Source: Candidatus Brachybacter algidus | GTDB lineage: Bacteria > Bacteroidota > Bacteroidia > Chitinophagales > Saprospiraceae | Reading direction: 5' to 3' | Length of the DNA: 64,000 nucleotides | NCBI GenBank assembly: GCA_016711705.1 | Contig: JADJSK010000001.1 | Location: forward strand, 1,054,001-1,118,000 | Part shown: positions 15,980-24,504 of the stretch, one piece after another | Position numbering within the stretch: position 1 is the first letter of the stretch | How the letters are laid out: each line of letters begins with the position of its first letter | Notes under the pieces: generated by a model | Told to the model about the DNA's origin: nothing | Seen by the model: only the letters and a program-made list of their open reading frames with translations | Databases searched by the model: none | Made by a program: the position numbers and the translations under genes

Positions 15980-17294
15980 CAGCAAGGGTAGTATTATTTT
16001 GCCAATGTCAATTGGTGAGAATTGCTTTGTGCAGATCGGAAAAGTTGGTTATAATGCCACTACTTTAATGATAGATTATAATGAAGTTGTAGGGTTAAAA
16101 AAGGCCGTTGATATTTACTTATCTGAAGAAGGTGTATTTTATAAGGGAAAAGTAACAGATGAAAATGGAGGTCCTGCAGTTGAAGTTGAACTCTCAATTA
16201 TTGACCAGGCTACTGGTGAACTTCAATATGTCTTTACTGATGAAAATGGCGCCTACAGTGCGGCTTTAGAGCCACTATCTTTCTATTTGATCAGAACCAA
16301 GAGCCTATACTTCGATCAGAAAGAAACAAAATTTGCTACTCTGGCTGAAGTGCCTCAAACTATACTTGGTTCTATTCAATTGCAATCAAACGGCAAAAAG
16401 CAGTCAGCCCTTCAACCCATCAATATTGATGATATAAAAGTAGTAGAAAAAACAGAACCTACAAATTCTCAAACAAGTGGAAATTCAGTATCGGATTTCG
16501 TAGAAGTAGAGGCAACTAAAAAAATCGAAAATGCAAAGGGTCCAGAAACGAATGTCAGTCAAGCTCAAAAAATAATGGATGAAAATGACAAGAAAGCTTC
16601 GATAGAAACTAAACCTGAAGTTGTTTCCGCTTCTGATCAAACAGAATCAGTAATTTCTGACAAACCTACCATCATAGAAGCTCCTAAAGAAAATAAAATA
16701 ATGGAAGGCGTAAAATATGCCATCCAATTGGCTGCAGTTTCAACAGATAATACAAACCTTAATCCATACATAGAAAAAACTCAGGGCAAAGGTCAAGTTT
16801 ATTCAGTAAAAGAAGGAAACTTTAATAAGATACGACTAGGGTTTTACGAAACCCGTGAAGATGCTATCGCGATGCGTGAAAAATTACCAGCAGAACTTAG
16901 AAAAGGCTTCATAGTTGAAGTGAACAAACGTGAAGCAGAATCTGTCCCTAAAGTTATTTTGGATGAACAAAAAATAATAAATAGTACTCCAAAGTCAATG
17001 CCCAAAACAATTGATACTTATAATGAACCTATAATAACAAAGGTAGCTGAACCCAAAGTAGAATACAAGATTAGACTTTCTACACTTCGAGATCCAAAAC
17101 TGTTTAATGGCTCCAAAGTAAAACAGTATGGACTTGTTGAAGAAGTATTAACAGGGAATCTTGTAACCTTTTATCTATCCGGTTTTGAAAATAAAGAAGA
17201 AGCTAAAGAAGTTATTGACAATGTAAAGGAGTCAGGTTTTCCGGCTGCTCAAATAGTGAAGTTGATGAATGGGGAGTATTCGATAGATAATTAA
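15906..17294 (+). CDS. PD40/SPOR envelope protein, C-terminal half after the frameshift
   Basis: Continuation of the preceding gene in the next frame; real protein sequence starts at about 15965 (KNPMYANSKGSIILP). It contains the rest of a carboxypeptidase-regulatory-like beta domain, a second one (GKVTDENGGPAVEVELSI, TDENGAYSA), a Glu/Lys-rich linker, a SPOR-like domain (KYAIQLAAVSTDN through FIVEVNKRE) and a second SPOR-like unit at the C-terminus (EYKIRLSTLRDPKLF). SPOR domains bind denuded peptidoglycan. The ATG at 15906 lies inside the upstream frame and is unlikely to be a true start. Combined length would be about 755 aa. The slip direction needs loss of one A, so a standard -1 programmed shift does not fit. 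Confidence 0.7.
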   Translation: MMIRRQLVEQNLIYQDVRKNPMYANSKGSIILPMSIGENCFVQIGKVGYNATTLMIDYNEVVGLKKAVDIYLSEEGVFYKGKVTDENGGPAVEVELSIIDQATGELQYVFTDENGAYSAALEPLSFYLIRTKSLYFDQKETKFATLAEVPQTILGSIQLQSNGKKQSALQPINIDDIKVVEKTEPTNSQTSGNSVSDFVEVEATKKIENAKGPETNVSQAQKIMDENDKKASIETKPEVVSASDQTESVISDKPTIIEAPKENKIMEGVKYAIQLAAVSTDNTNLNPYIEKTQGKGQVYSVKEGNFNKIRLGFYETREDAIAMREKLPAELRKGFIVEVNKREAESVPKVILDEQKIINSTPKSMPKTIDTYNEPIITKVAEPKVEYKIRLSTLRDPKLFNGSKVKQYGLVEEVLTGNLVTFYLSGFENKEEAKEVIDNVKESGFPAAQIVKLMNGEYSIDN

Positions 17295-17300
17295 GGAAAA

Positions 17301-17340
17301 GCGCATTAGCGTGTTGGCACATTAGCGCGTTAGCTTGCTT
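17301..17340 (+). repeat. Degenerate 8-bp tandem repeat (GCGCATTA-type)
   Basis: Five consecutive 8-bp units directly after the PD40/SPOR gene: GCGCATTA, GCGTGTTG, GCACATTA, GCGCGTTA, GCTTGCTT. The block is clearly richer in G and C than its surroundings. It opens the 320-bp gap 17295-17614, which otherwise holds the hairpin at 17436-17494 and AT-rich sequence. Confidence 0.6.
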
Positions 17341-17435
17341 TGTAAAATTTGATACTCTGGGTTAATATGTAAGTTAAAAAGAGAGAATATCTTTTGTCCA
17401 AGAATTTATAAGTTCATTGATCAGGCTGATATAGA

Positions 17436-17494
17436 AAATAAAATTCATACTTTAGGGACTTTCGAGACTTGTCCCTACAGTATGAATTTTATTT
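17436..17494. repeat. Long 24-bp-stem hairpin between convergent genes
   Basis: A perfect 15-bp arm pair (17436-17450 with 17480-17494) continues inward through TTTA/TACA (one mismatch) and GGGAC/GTCCC, leaving an 11-base loop (17460-17470). T-rich sequence follows on the plus strand. It lies between two convergent genes and could act as a terminator in both directions, but the stem is much longer than the others in this window, so it may instead be an interspersed palindromic repeat. Confidence 0.65.
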
Positions 17495-17614
17495 TTTATA
17501 CTTCCTCTAATCAGTGTATCTAATCAAATTAGAAGATTAAATCCATCTACTCCAAACCAGTCAACTATAATACTATCCATTGGTTAACTAACTATATACT
17601 TCATCCTGATACCC

Positions 17615-18190
17615 TTACTTCAACAACTGCAAAAACTCATTCCTTGTCTCCACATTTTTAAACTCACCGGTAAATGCGGATGTTGTGGTTTTGCTGCTTT
17701 GCTTTTGGACTCCTCTCATCATCATACACATATGTGATGCTTCAATTACTACAGCTACTCCGTGTGGGTTAAGCGTTTGATCAATTACATCAAGTATTTC
17801 TTGAGTTAACCTTTCCTGTACTTGAAATCTCCTGGCATATACATCAATGACTCTTGGCAATTTGCTGAGACCAACTATATAACCATTGGGAATATATGCT
17901 ATATGTGCTTTACCATAGAAAGGGAGTAAATGATGTTCACACATTGAATAAAACTCTATATCCTTAACGATAACCATCTCATTATAAGATTCCTTGAACA
18001 TTGCGGATAAAATTATATCTGCAGCATTGTGGTTATATCCGCTGGTAAGAAAATCCATTGCTTTAGCAGCACGTTCCGGCGTTTTGATTAAGCCTTCCCT
18101 TTCAACGTCCTCTCCTGTAAAAGAAATTATATCAGAATAACGATTCTTTAAATGGCTTATTTTTTCTTCTTTTGTAAATGATTCTTTCAT
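17615..18190 (-). CDS. folE: GTP cyclohydrolase I FolE
   Basis: Converts GTP to 7,8-dihydroneopterin triphosphate, the first step of folate (and pterin/queuosine-type) synthesis. The zinc ligands are in EFYSMCEHHLLPF (Cys and His) and HMCMMMRGVQKQ (Cys); the PTERAAKAMDFLTSGY and GLSKLPRVIDVYARRFQVQERLT blocks are diagnostic. I start at ATG 18190 (MKESFTKEE); the TTG at 18199 would add three residues. Length 191 aa is typical. folC is also in this window (43504-44835), but the two are not linked. Confidence 0.95.
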   Translation of the reverse strand: MKESFTKEEKISHLKNRYSDIISFTGEDVEREGLIKTPERAAKAMDFLTSGYNHNAADIILSAMFKESYNEMVIVKDIEFYSMCEHHLLPFYGKAHIAYIPNGYIVGLSKLPRVIDVYARRFQVQERLTQEILDVIDQTLNPHGVAVVIEASHMCMMMRGVQKQSSKTTTSAFTGEFKNVETRNEFLQLLK

Positions 18191-18332
18191 TAATATCAAT
18201 TAATTCTTTGCTTAAATAAATTTAACAACTCTTATATCAAAAAAATTAAGGACTTGAGTATTTATGGGTATACAACGGTAAAAAATGTAAAAGGTTTGAG
18301 GAATATAAATTCATATTTGACTACTTTGCGTT

Positions 18333-18914
18333 ATGGTTTCAGAAATGGAGTTTATTGCAGCGTTATTCGGCGTGATTAGTGTATGGTACAGTCGAAAAAA
18401 TGATATATTAGTTTTTCCCACAGGCATCATAAGTGTGCTTCTTTATGTGTTCATATGCTACGAATATAAGTTGTATGCAGATGCCGGGCTAAACGTATAT
18501 TATTTTATAATGAGCGTCATCGGATGGGTGAATTGGACTAGAAAAAAATCTGAAACATTCGTTTTTCCAATTAGTAGGTGTGATATAAAAGAATGGATTT
18601 ATGGATTATCAGTATTCATTTTAGTATTGATAGCACTAATTTTAATTCTGACACATTTCACAGATAGTACGACTATAGTCGCTGATTCAGTTGTGTCATC
18701 TTCAGCAGCAACAGCAATGTGGTGGATGGCTAGAAGAAAACTAGAAAGCTGGTATGCTTGGACAGTCTCAAACATCGTAGCAATTCCACTCTTTTTTTAT
18801 AAAGAATTATATTTCACTGTTGGTCAATATATTGTTTTTCTTGTGCTGGCTATCTGGGGCTTTTACACTTGGAGATCCATGATCAAAAATGATAAAGAAA
18901 TTGGAACATTATAA
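18333..18914 (+). CDS. pnuC: PnuC-type nicotinamide riboside transporter
   Basis: Inner-membrane facilitator for vitamin B-type ribosides; 193 aa with about seven membrane helices. Family features are the N-terminal FIAALFGVISVWYSRKNDILVFPTGII and the central YYFIMSVIGWVNWTRK segment, which lines the substrate site. PnuC homologues can carry nicotinamide riboside or thiamine. The directly overlapping downstream gene is a NadR-like kinase, which favours nicotinamide riboside. The downstream start lies 26 bp inside this gene, in another frame, so translation is coupled. No TPP riboswitch is seen upstream. Confidence 0.92.
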   Translation: MVSEMEFIAALFGVISVWYSRKNDILVFPTGIISVLLYVFICYEYKLYADAGLNVYYFIMSVIGWVNWTRKKSETFVFPISRCDIKEWIYGLSVFILVLIALILILTHFTDSTTIVADSVVSSSAATAMWWMARRKLESWYAWTVSNIVAIPLFFYKELYFTVGQYIVFLVLAIWGFYTWRSMIKNDKEIGTL

Positions 18915-19431
18915 ATTTGTTATTGTAGGTGTTGAATCAACAGGAAAATCAACATGCGCTCACAATGTCGCTGTTCACTTTCAGGCAACTCTTGCGACAG
19001 AATATGCCAGAGATTATCTTGAGGAATTTGGTAATGAGTATGAATATGAAGACTTTATTAAAATTGCTAAAGGGCAATTAACAAAAGAAAAGATTGCAGA
19101 ATCAAATAAGAATAACAAAATAACAATATTTGACACTGACTTTATAGTAATCTATATTTGGGCAAAAATCGTATTCAATAAGATTGAACCCTGGATCATA
19201 GATAGAATCAATGAATATAAAGATAGGATCTATTTTGTAATGAGTCCAGATGTTGCATGGCTCAATGATGGATTAAGAGAATATCCTGACCTTGAAGTCA
19301 GGAAGAATATACACAGCCAATATGTTGAATTACTTGACAAATTAAAATTCCAATATTATATCATTGAAGGAAATGATCATGAAGCAAGAGAAAAAGAAGT
19401 GATCGCTCGCATTAGCCGCATAATGGCTTAG
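18889..19431 (+). CDS. NadR-like ATPase, probable ribosylnicotinamide kinase
   Basis: A 180-aa P-loop protein of the NadR/Ttd14 kinase type. Walker A is VGVESTGKST at residues 12-21, then TEYARDYLEEFG, a lid-region IFDTDFIVIYIWAKIVF and the DGLREYPDLEVR block seen in the C-terminal kinase of NadR. It lacks the NadR nucleotidyltransferase and HTH domains, so it would phosphorylate nicotinamide riboside to NMN but not make NAD. It overlaps pnuC by 26 bp, giving an uptake-and-trap pair. It overlaps the convergent DUF4126 gene by 4 bp. Confidence 0.85.
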   Translation: MIKKLEHYKFVIVGVESTGKSTCAHNVAVHFQATLATEYARDYLEEFGNEYEYEDFIKIAKGQLTKEKIAESNKNNKITIFDTDFIVIYIWAKIVFNKIEPWIIDRINEYKDRIYFVMSPDVAWLNDGLREYPDLEVRKNIHSQYVELLDKLKFQYYIIEGNDHEAREKEVIARISRIMA

Positions 19432-20033
19432 TTCAATACCTTCTTCACAACATTCCTTTTTCGCTTCTTCTGAAATAATTTTTGTATAAATCTAAAAGAT
19501 CCTAATACAAATAATAAAATCAGTATTCCAAATAAGACCGGGATCAAAAATGACAAGAATGTAAATACAGCGCTCATTATATTTTCAACTGTGGAATATA
19601 TTGGGTTCGCAAGACCTGCCGTTGAAGCAGTCGTTTTTACCCGCCAAAAACCCATGATGCTGTTAAAGCTTACAGCAGTGCCGCCACCAATAATTATAGA
19701 TAGAATATTGTCAATATATACAGGCATATCAGGAATAACTGATGACATACCAATTATCCCTGCAGCAAATGCAAGTGGCGTAGCCACAAGATCCAAGATA
19801 TGATCCACCAATGGAATATAGTAACCTAATATTTCCACCAATGTAGCAATTCCTAGAATGATAAGGACTGTATTACCATCAAGCCATTGGAATTGGATAC
19901 CAAAATCAATAAAATTGAGGTTTTTAGAAAGCGATATCAGGAAAAAAGGCAAGAATATACGGATTCCTGTAGCAGCACTTAAGCCGATACCCAATAAAAT
20001 AGGGATAATCCAATGTAAGATAGATGCCTCCAA
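19428..20033 (-). CDS. DUF4126 integral membrane protein
   Basis: A 201-aa membrane protein with about five hydrophobic segments and the family pattern GIGLSAATGIRIFLPFFLISL near the N-terminus, followed by a Gly-rich GIIGMSSVIPD region and a basic tail (KKRKRNVVKK). DUF4126 has no established function. The only sensible start is TTG at 20033 (LEASILHWIIP). It sits two bases beyond the rocD stop and is likely cotranscribed with rocD, although no shared role is obvious. Confidence 0.85.
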   Translation of the reverse strand: MEASILHWIIPILLGIGLSAATGIRIFLPFFLISLSKNLNFIDFGIQFQWLDGNTVLIILGIATLVEILGYYIPLVDHILDLVATPLAFAAGIIGMSSVIPDMPVYIDNILSIIIGGGTAVSFNSIMGFWRVKTTASTAGLANPIYSTVENIMSAVFTFLSFLIPVLFGILILLFVLGSFRFIQKLFQKKRKRNVVKKVLN

Positions 20034-20035
20034 TA

Positions 20036-21277
20036 TTAATTTGAGAATTCGTTTATAGTTCTGGATATTATCTCACAGCAGTCAAGTATTTCGTCTTTTG
20101 TGATCACCAAAGGTGGAGCAAAACGGATAATATTGCCATGAGTTGGTTTCGCAAGTAATCCGTTTTCACTCAGTTTAATACAAATATCCCAGGCTGTTGA
20201 GCTGTCTTCACTGTCATTGATCACAATGGCATTAAGAAGGCCTTTTCCCCGAACTTCAGCTACAAGATCATTAGAATCTACAAGCTTTTGAATTTCAGAA
20301 CGGAACAAATTACCCATTTCCCCAGCTTTACTTGCAAGATTCTCGTCAAGGACCACTTGCATCGCCTCCATCGCTACAGCACAAGCTAGAGGATTCCCTC
20401 CATAGGTCGAACCATGTTGGCCGGGTTTGATAGTCATCATAATAGGATCATCAGCCATCACGCATGATACAGGAAATACACCTCCAGATACCGCTTTTCC
20501 AAGGATTATAATATCAGGTCGAATATTAAGTAGATCGCATGCCAACATTCCACCAGTTCTGGCTATGCCGGTCTGAACTTCATCCGCAAGAAAAAGAATA
20601 TTTTTTGCTTTGCACAATTCAAAAGCTTGCTGCATATAAATATCATCCGGAACCCGCACTCCAGCTTCGCCCTGTATGGGTTCAATTAGAAACCCGGAGA
20701 CATTAGGGTCCTCAAAAACTGATTTTAAAGCATCGATATCATTAAAAGGGACTTCAATAAATCCTGGTAGGAATGGTGCATATCCTCCCCTACTATCCGG
20801 ATCCGATGAAAGACTCACAGCTGTCATGGTTCTACCATGAAAATTGCCTTCAATCACTACAATTTTTGCCATACCCATCTCAACTCCCTTTACTTCATAT
20901 GCCCATTTGCGACAAAGTTTTACAGCTGTTTCAACTGCTTCAACTCCGGTATTCATAGGCAGAAGTTTGTCATAACCAAACAAATTGGTCATAAATTCTT
21001 CGTATCTACCAAGAATGTCATTATAGAATGCACGAGATGTAAGAGTTAATTTTGAGGCTTGATTAACAAGAGCTTTGATAATGCGGGGGTGGCAATGGCC
21101 CTGATTTACAGCAGAATATGCCGAAAGAAAATCATAATACTTTATATCATTTACATCCCAAACATGAGCACCTCGACCTCTGCTTAGGACTACCGGGATT
21201 GGATGATAATTGTGTGCACCATACTGATCTTCAAGTGCAATATAGGAAGCTGTATCCTGTTCAATAGTGGAAATCAT
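20036..21277 (-). CDS. rocD: Ornithine--oxo-acid aminotransferase RocD
   Basis: PLP enzyme converting ornithine and 2-oxoglutarate to glutamate semialdehyde and glutamate, linking arginine and proline metabolism. The start YGAHNYHPIPVVLSRGRGAHVWD, the MNTGVEAVETAVKLCRKW block, LADEVQTGIARTG and the PLP-lysine region IILGKAVSGGVFPVS identify the OAT subgroup of class III aminotransferases. Length 413 aa is normal. A -7 box (TACCTTTG on the minus strand, 21296-21303) lies 19 bp before the ATG, suggesting a short leader. The gcvP terminator lies further upstream, so rocD has its own promoter. Confidence 0.94.
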   Translation of the reverse strand: MISTIEQDTASYIALEDQYGAHNYHPIPVVLSRGRGAHVWDVNDIKYYDFLSAYSAVNQGHCHPRIIKALVNQASKLTLTSRAFYNDILGRYEEFMTNLFGYDKLLPMNTGVEAVETAVKLCRKWAYEVKGVEMGMAKIVVIEGNFHGRTMTAVSLSSDPDSRGGYAPFLPGFIEVPFNDIDALKSVFEDPNVSGFLIEPIQGEAGVRVPDDIYMQQAFELCKAKNILFLADEVQTGIARTGGMLACDLLNIRPDIIILGKAVSGGVFPVSCVMADDPIMMTIKPGQHGSTYGGNPLACAVAMEAMQVVLDENLASKAGEMGNLFRSEIQKLVDSNDLVAEVRGKGLLNAIVINDSEDSSTAWDICIKLSENGLLAKPTHGNIIRFAPPLVITKDEILDCCEIISRTINEFSN

Positions 21278-21295
21278 AGGGAATTATTTGTATGT

Positions 21296-21303
21296 CAAAG
21301 GTA
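21296..21303 (-). promoter_or_regulatory. -7 box TACCTTTG for rocD
   Basis: The minus strand reads TACCTTTG, a full match to TAnnTTTG, 19 bp before the rocD ATG. A clear -33 TTTG at standard spacing is missing. Confidence 0.45.
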
Positions 21304-21435
21304 GCAAATTACTTCAAAATAGAAATAATTTAAATAAATTAGGATTTAACTAAGAAACTAATGGTTAATGTATAAGAAAACTATTGCCTGCATATTTAGG
21401 CAAATAACTTAACTCTTAATTGGTAAATAATGGTA

Positions 21436-21474
21436 AAAAATAAATGCCCGAAAACAATTCGGGCATTTATTTTT
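21436..21474 (-). terminator. Terminator after gcvP
   Basis: A 16-bp perfect stem (21436-21451 with 21459-21474), with the core atgcccga/tcgggcat and a 7-base loop, ends in A/T-rich arms that give a T-run on either strand. It lies about 75 bp past the gcvP stop and before the rocD promoter. Confidence 0.85.
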
Positions 21475-21546
21475 ACTTAAAATTTATTCTAACTTTCAAT
21501 GTAGTAATAAGTTTTTTTTAGATAATTCGCGATTAGCCATTTCATA

Positions 21547-24396
21547 CTATGCTTCCATATAATCCTCTATTGGCGGGCAAGTACATACCAAATTTCTATC
21601 ACCAAATGCATTGTTAACCCTTCCAATTGAAACCCAGAATTTCTGACCATGTTTCAAATACTCAAGTGGATAAGCTGCTTTTTCTCTGGAATATGGCATT
21701 TCCCATGTATCATTAGTTAGTAATGGCAATGAATGCGGAGCATTAGAAAGTACATTTTGCTCAGTATCCGCCCTGCCATCTATGATCTCTTCAATCTCTG
21801 TAAGTATAGATAACATTGCATCGCAAAATCTGTCCAACTCATCCTTACTCTCGCTTTCAGTAGGCTCTATCATAACAGTACCTGCTACAGGGAATGATAA
21901 TGTAGGTGCGTGAAAGCCATAATCTATTAGCCTTTTAGCAACATCCTCGGCACTTACTACGTGCTTGTATGGTCGTAGATCAACTATCATCTCATGAGCA
22001 GCCCTTCCTTGTGCCCCGGAATATAAGATCTCATATCTTTTCTCAAGACGTGCTTTAATATAGTTAGCATTCAGAATTGCGATCTCAGTTGCTTTTTTAA
22101 CACCCTTAGCTCCCAGCATGCGAATATACCCATATGATATCAACAAACTGCTTGCAGAACCGAATGGCGCTGAGTTTACAGCGTAATCCCCATCCAAAAC
22201 TACATGACCTGGCAAAAATGGCTTTAACTTATCATTACAGCATATTGGCCCCATTCCTGGGCCACCTCCTCCATGAGGTATAGCAAAGGTCTTGTGCAAA
22301 TTAAGGTGGCAAACATCTGCTCCTATAGTTCCCGGATTTGTTAAACCCACCTGTGCATTCATATTAGCACCATCCATATAAACAAGACCTCCATTCGCAT
22401 GGATTGTATCACAAATTTCCTTGACAGCTACTTCAAACACACCAAAAGTAGATGGATATGTGATCATCAAAGCTGCAAGTTTAGCTGAATGCTCTACCGC
22501 AAGTTTTTTGAGATCTTCTATGTCTATATTTCCTTCTTCATCAGTTTTTATTACTACCACTTTCATTCCTGCCATCACTGCAGACGCAGGATTCGTGCCA
22601 TGGGCAGACGAAGGTATTAAAGCTATATCACGATGTATATCACCTTTATCTTCATGATACCGTTTAATTGCTAAAAGTCCAGCATACTCTCCTTGAGCTC
22701 CAGAATTTGGCTGCAGCGAACATGCAGTAAATCCAGTAATTGTGCATAAATAAGTGCCAAGATCTTTGATCATTCGATCATAGCCCTTCCATTGGGACCT
22801 TGGGGCAAAAGGATGAATATTGGCAAACTCAGGCCATGACACAGGAATCATTTCTGAAGCTGCATTAAGTTTCATAGTACAAGAACCCAATGCAATCATG
22901 CTATGAACCAATGATAAATCTTTGTTTTCCAAAGATTTCATGTATCTCATGATCTTTGATTCGGTATGATGACTATTGAACACACTATGCGTCAAATAAG
23001 CTGAAGTTCTGGAGTTTTCCATAGATATACAGCTATTTAGTGAGACTGCCAGATCCTGAAGCTTTTCTTCTGTGCTTTCAATTCCAAAAGAATTCAGAAT
23101 ATCAACTAAATCCAAAAAAGTGGTAGATTCATCAAGAGAAATTCGAATTCCATTTTTAGAATACCCAAAATTGATGTTGTTGGCTTCCGCACGGGTCCTT
23201 ATCTCTTGTGATGAAGAACCACCACATTTAACAAACAAAGTATCAAAAAATTCTTTGTTAATTTGATCAAATCCTCCTTTAGTTAACGCAGCATTCAGTG
23301 TGCAGGCCAAAGTATGGATATTTGTTGCAATTCGTTTGATACCGTCCGGTCCGTGATATACTGCATACATTGCAGCCATATTGGCTAACAATGCCTGAGC
23401 TGTACAAATGTTAGAAGTCGCTTTTTCTCTTTTGATATGTTGCTCTCTTGTTTGCAATGCCATTCTCAAAGCACGCTTGCCATAGACATCAACTGATACA
23501 CCAATTATTCTTCCTGGAATAGCACGTTTGAACTCCTCAGTAGTGGAGAAAAATGCAGCATGCGGGCCACCCATTCCCATAGGTACACCGAATCTTTGTG
23601 AATTACCAAGTACTACATCAGCTCCCCATTCTCCGGGAGGAGTTAGTAAGGACATTGACATAAGGTCAACTGCTACTGCTATATAAATATCCTTTTCTTT
23701 TAATGCAGCGGCGAATGACTTATAAGATTCAATGCTTCCATCGATATTAGGATATTGAAGTAATACACCAAAAGCATTATCTGCAATGCTATCTGACTTC
23801 CAATCAAATTCAACTACATCAATATTTAGCACCTTACATCTAGTCTTCACTACATCTAATGTCTGCGGAAAGACTCCTTTTTCTACATAAAATGCATTGA
23901 ACTCTTCATTCTTTTTATTTTTTGCTGCATAAAACATGTGCATGGCTTCAGCAGCAGCAGTGCCTTCATCTAAGAGAGAGCCATTTGCAATAGGTAAGCC
24001 TGTAAGGTCAGAGATCATTGTCTGAAAATTCAACAAGGATTCAAGACGACCTTGAGCGATTTCAGCTTGATAAGGAGTATATTGAGTATACCAACCCGGA
24101 TTTTCAAAAAGGTTCCTCAATATTGGGTATGGCACCAGCGTATGATTGTAACCCTGACCTATGTATGTTTTGAATATCTGATTCTCTGAACCTATAGTTT
24201 TGACATGCTCCAAATATGCTGCTTCTGATAAAGCCTCAGGTAAATCCAACTCTTCTCGAAGACGAATAGAATCTGGCACAGTTTCATTAACTAACTGTTC
24301 CAAAGAGCCGACACCTATGATATCACACATTTCCTGAATCTGTTCTTCAGATATGCCTAGATGTCTGTCTTCAAAATTTGAATCCTTGTAATTCAT
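21547..24396 (-). CDS. gcvP: Glycine dehydrogenase (aminomethyl-transferring), P protein
   Basis: PLP-dependent P protein of the glycine cleavage system; it decarboxylates glycine and passes the aminomethyl group to lipoyl-GcvH. Full-length single-chain form (949 aa). The N-terminal half starts FEDRHLGISEEQIQEMC; the PLP-binding lysine is in HLNLHKTFAIPHGGGGPG, after the ALGSCTMKLNAASEM and GAQGEYAGLLAIKRY landmarks. gcvT and gcvH are not in the window. LipB (6973-7698) supplies the lipoyl group for GcvH. No glycine riboswitch is visible in the short leader before the secDF terminator. Confidence 0.97.
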   Translation of the reverse strand: MNYKDSNFEDRHLGISEEQIQEMCDIIGVGSLEQLVNETVPDSIRLREELDLPEALSEAAYLEHVKTIGSENQIFKTYIGQGYNHTLVPYPILRNLFENPGWYTQYTPYQAEIAQGRLESLLNFQTMISDLTGLPIANGSLLDEGTAAAEAMHMFYAAKNKKNEEFNAFYVEKGVFPQTLDVVKTRCKVLNIDVVEFDWKSDSIADNAFGVLLQYPNIDGSIESYKSFAAALKEKDIYIAVAVDLMSMSLLTPPGEWGADVVLGNSQRFGVPMGMGGPHAAFFSTTEEFKRAIPGRIIGVSVDVYGKRALRMALQTREQHIKREKATSNICTAQALLANMAAMYAVYHGPDGIKRIATNIHTLACTLNAALTKGGFDQINKEFFDTLFVKCGGSSSQEIRTRAEANNINFGYSKNGIRISLDESTTFLDLVDILNSFGIESTEEKLQDLAVSLNSCISMENSRTSAYLTHSVFNSHHTESKIMRYMKSLENKDLSLVHSMIALGSCTMKLNAASEMIPVSWPEFANIHPFAPRSQWKGYDRMIKDLGTYLCTITGFTACSLQPNSGAQGEYAGLLAIKRYHEDKGDIHRDIALIPSSAHGTNPASAVMAGMKVVVIKTDEEGNIDIEDLKKLAVEHSAKLAALMITYPSTFGVFEVAVKEICDTIHANGGLVYMDGANMNAQVGLTNPGTIGADVCHLNLHKTFAIPHGGGGPGMGPICCNDKLKPFLPGHVVLDGDYAVNSAPFGSASSLLISYGYIRMLGAKGVKKATEIAILNANYIKARLEKRYEILYSGAQGRAAHEMIVDLRPYKHVVSAEDVAKRLIDYGFHAPTLSFPVAGTVMIEPTESESKDELDRFCDAMLSILTEIEEIIDGRADTEQNVLSNAPHSLPLLTNDTWEMPYSREKAAYPLEYLKHGQKFWVSIGRVNNAFGDRNLVCTCPPIEDYMEA

Positions 24397-24442
24397 ATAT
24401 AAAATATTGTTATATTAATTGATTAATTGTATCGTCAAAAAT

Positions 24443-24480
24443 AAAAAAAAAGCCGCAACATTTGATGTTGCAGCTTTATT
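24443..24480 (-). terminator. Terminator between secDF and gcvP
   Basis: Stem aaagc-c-gcaaca / tgttgc-a-gcttt (24449-24460 and 24466-24477), with one internal mismatch and loop tttga. A run of A precedes it on the plus strand, giving a strong T-run on the minus strand. It closes secDF, which ends at 24505, and lies before the gcvP start on the opposite side of transcription order. Confidence 0.8.
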
Positions 24481-24504
24481 TTATTCAATTATTAAAAGAA
24501 CAGA

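Noticed and set aside
18305..18330. A -7 promoter box before pnuC (TACTTTG).
   Set aside because: It is one base short of TAnnTTTG, and no properly spaced -33 element is present.
18200..18332. Thiamine pyrophosphate riboswitch before pnuC.
   Set aside because: No conserved CTGAGA or ACCTGA-type core is present, and the downstream kinase points to nicotinamide riboside.
24397..24504. Glycine riboswitch before gcvP.
   Set aside because: The leader region is very short and contains the secDF terminator; no tandem aptamer-like structure is visible.
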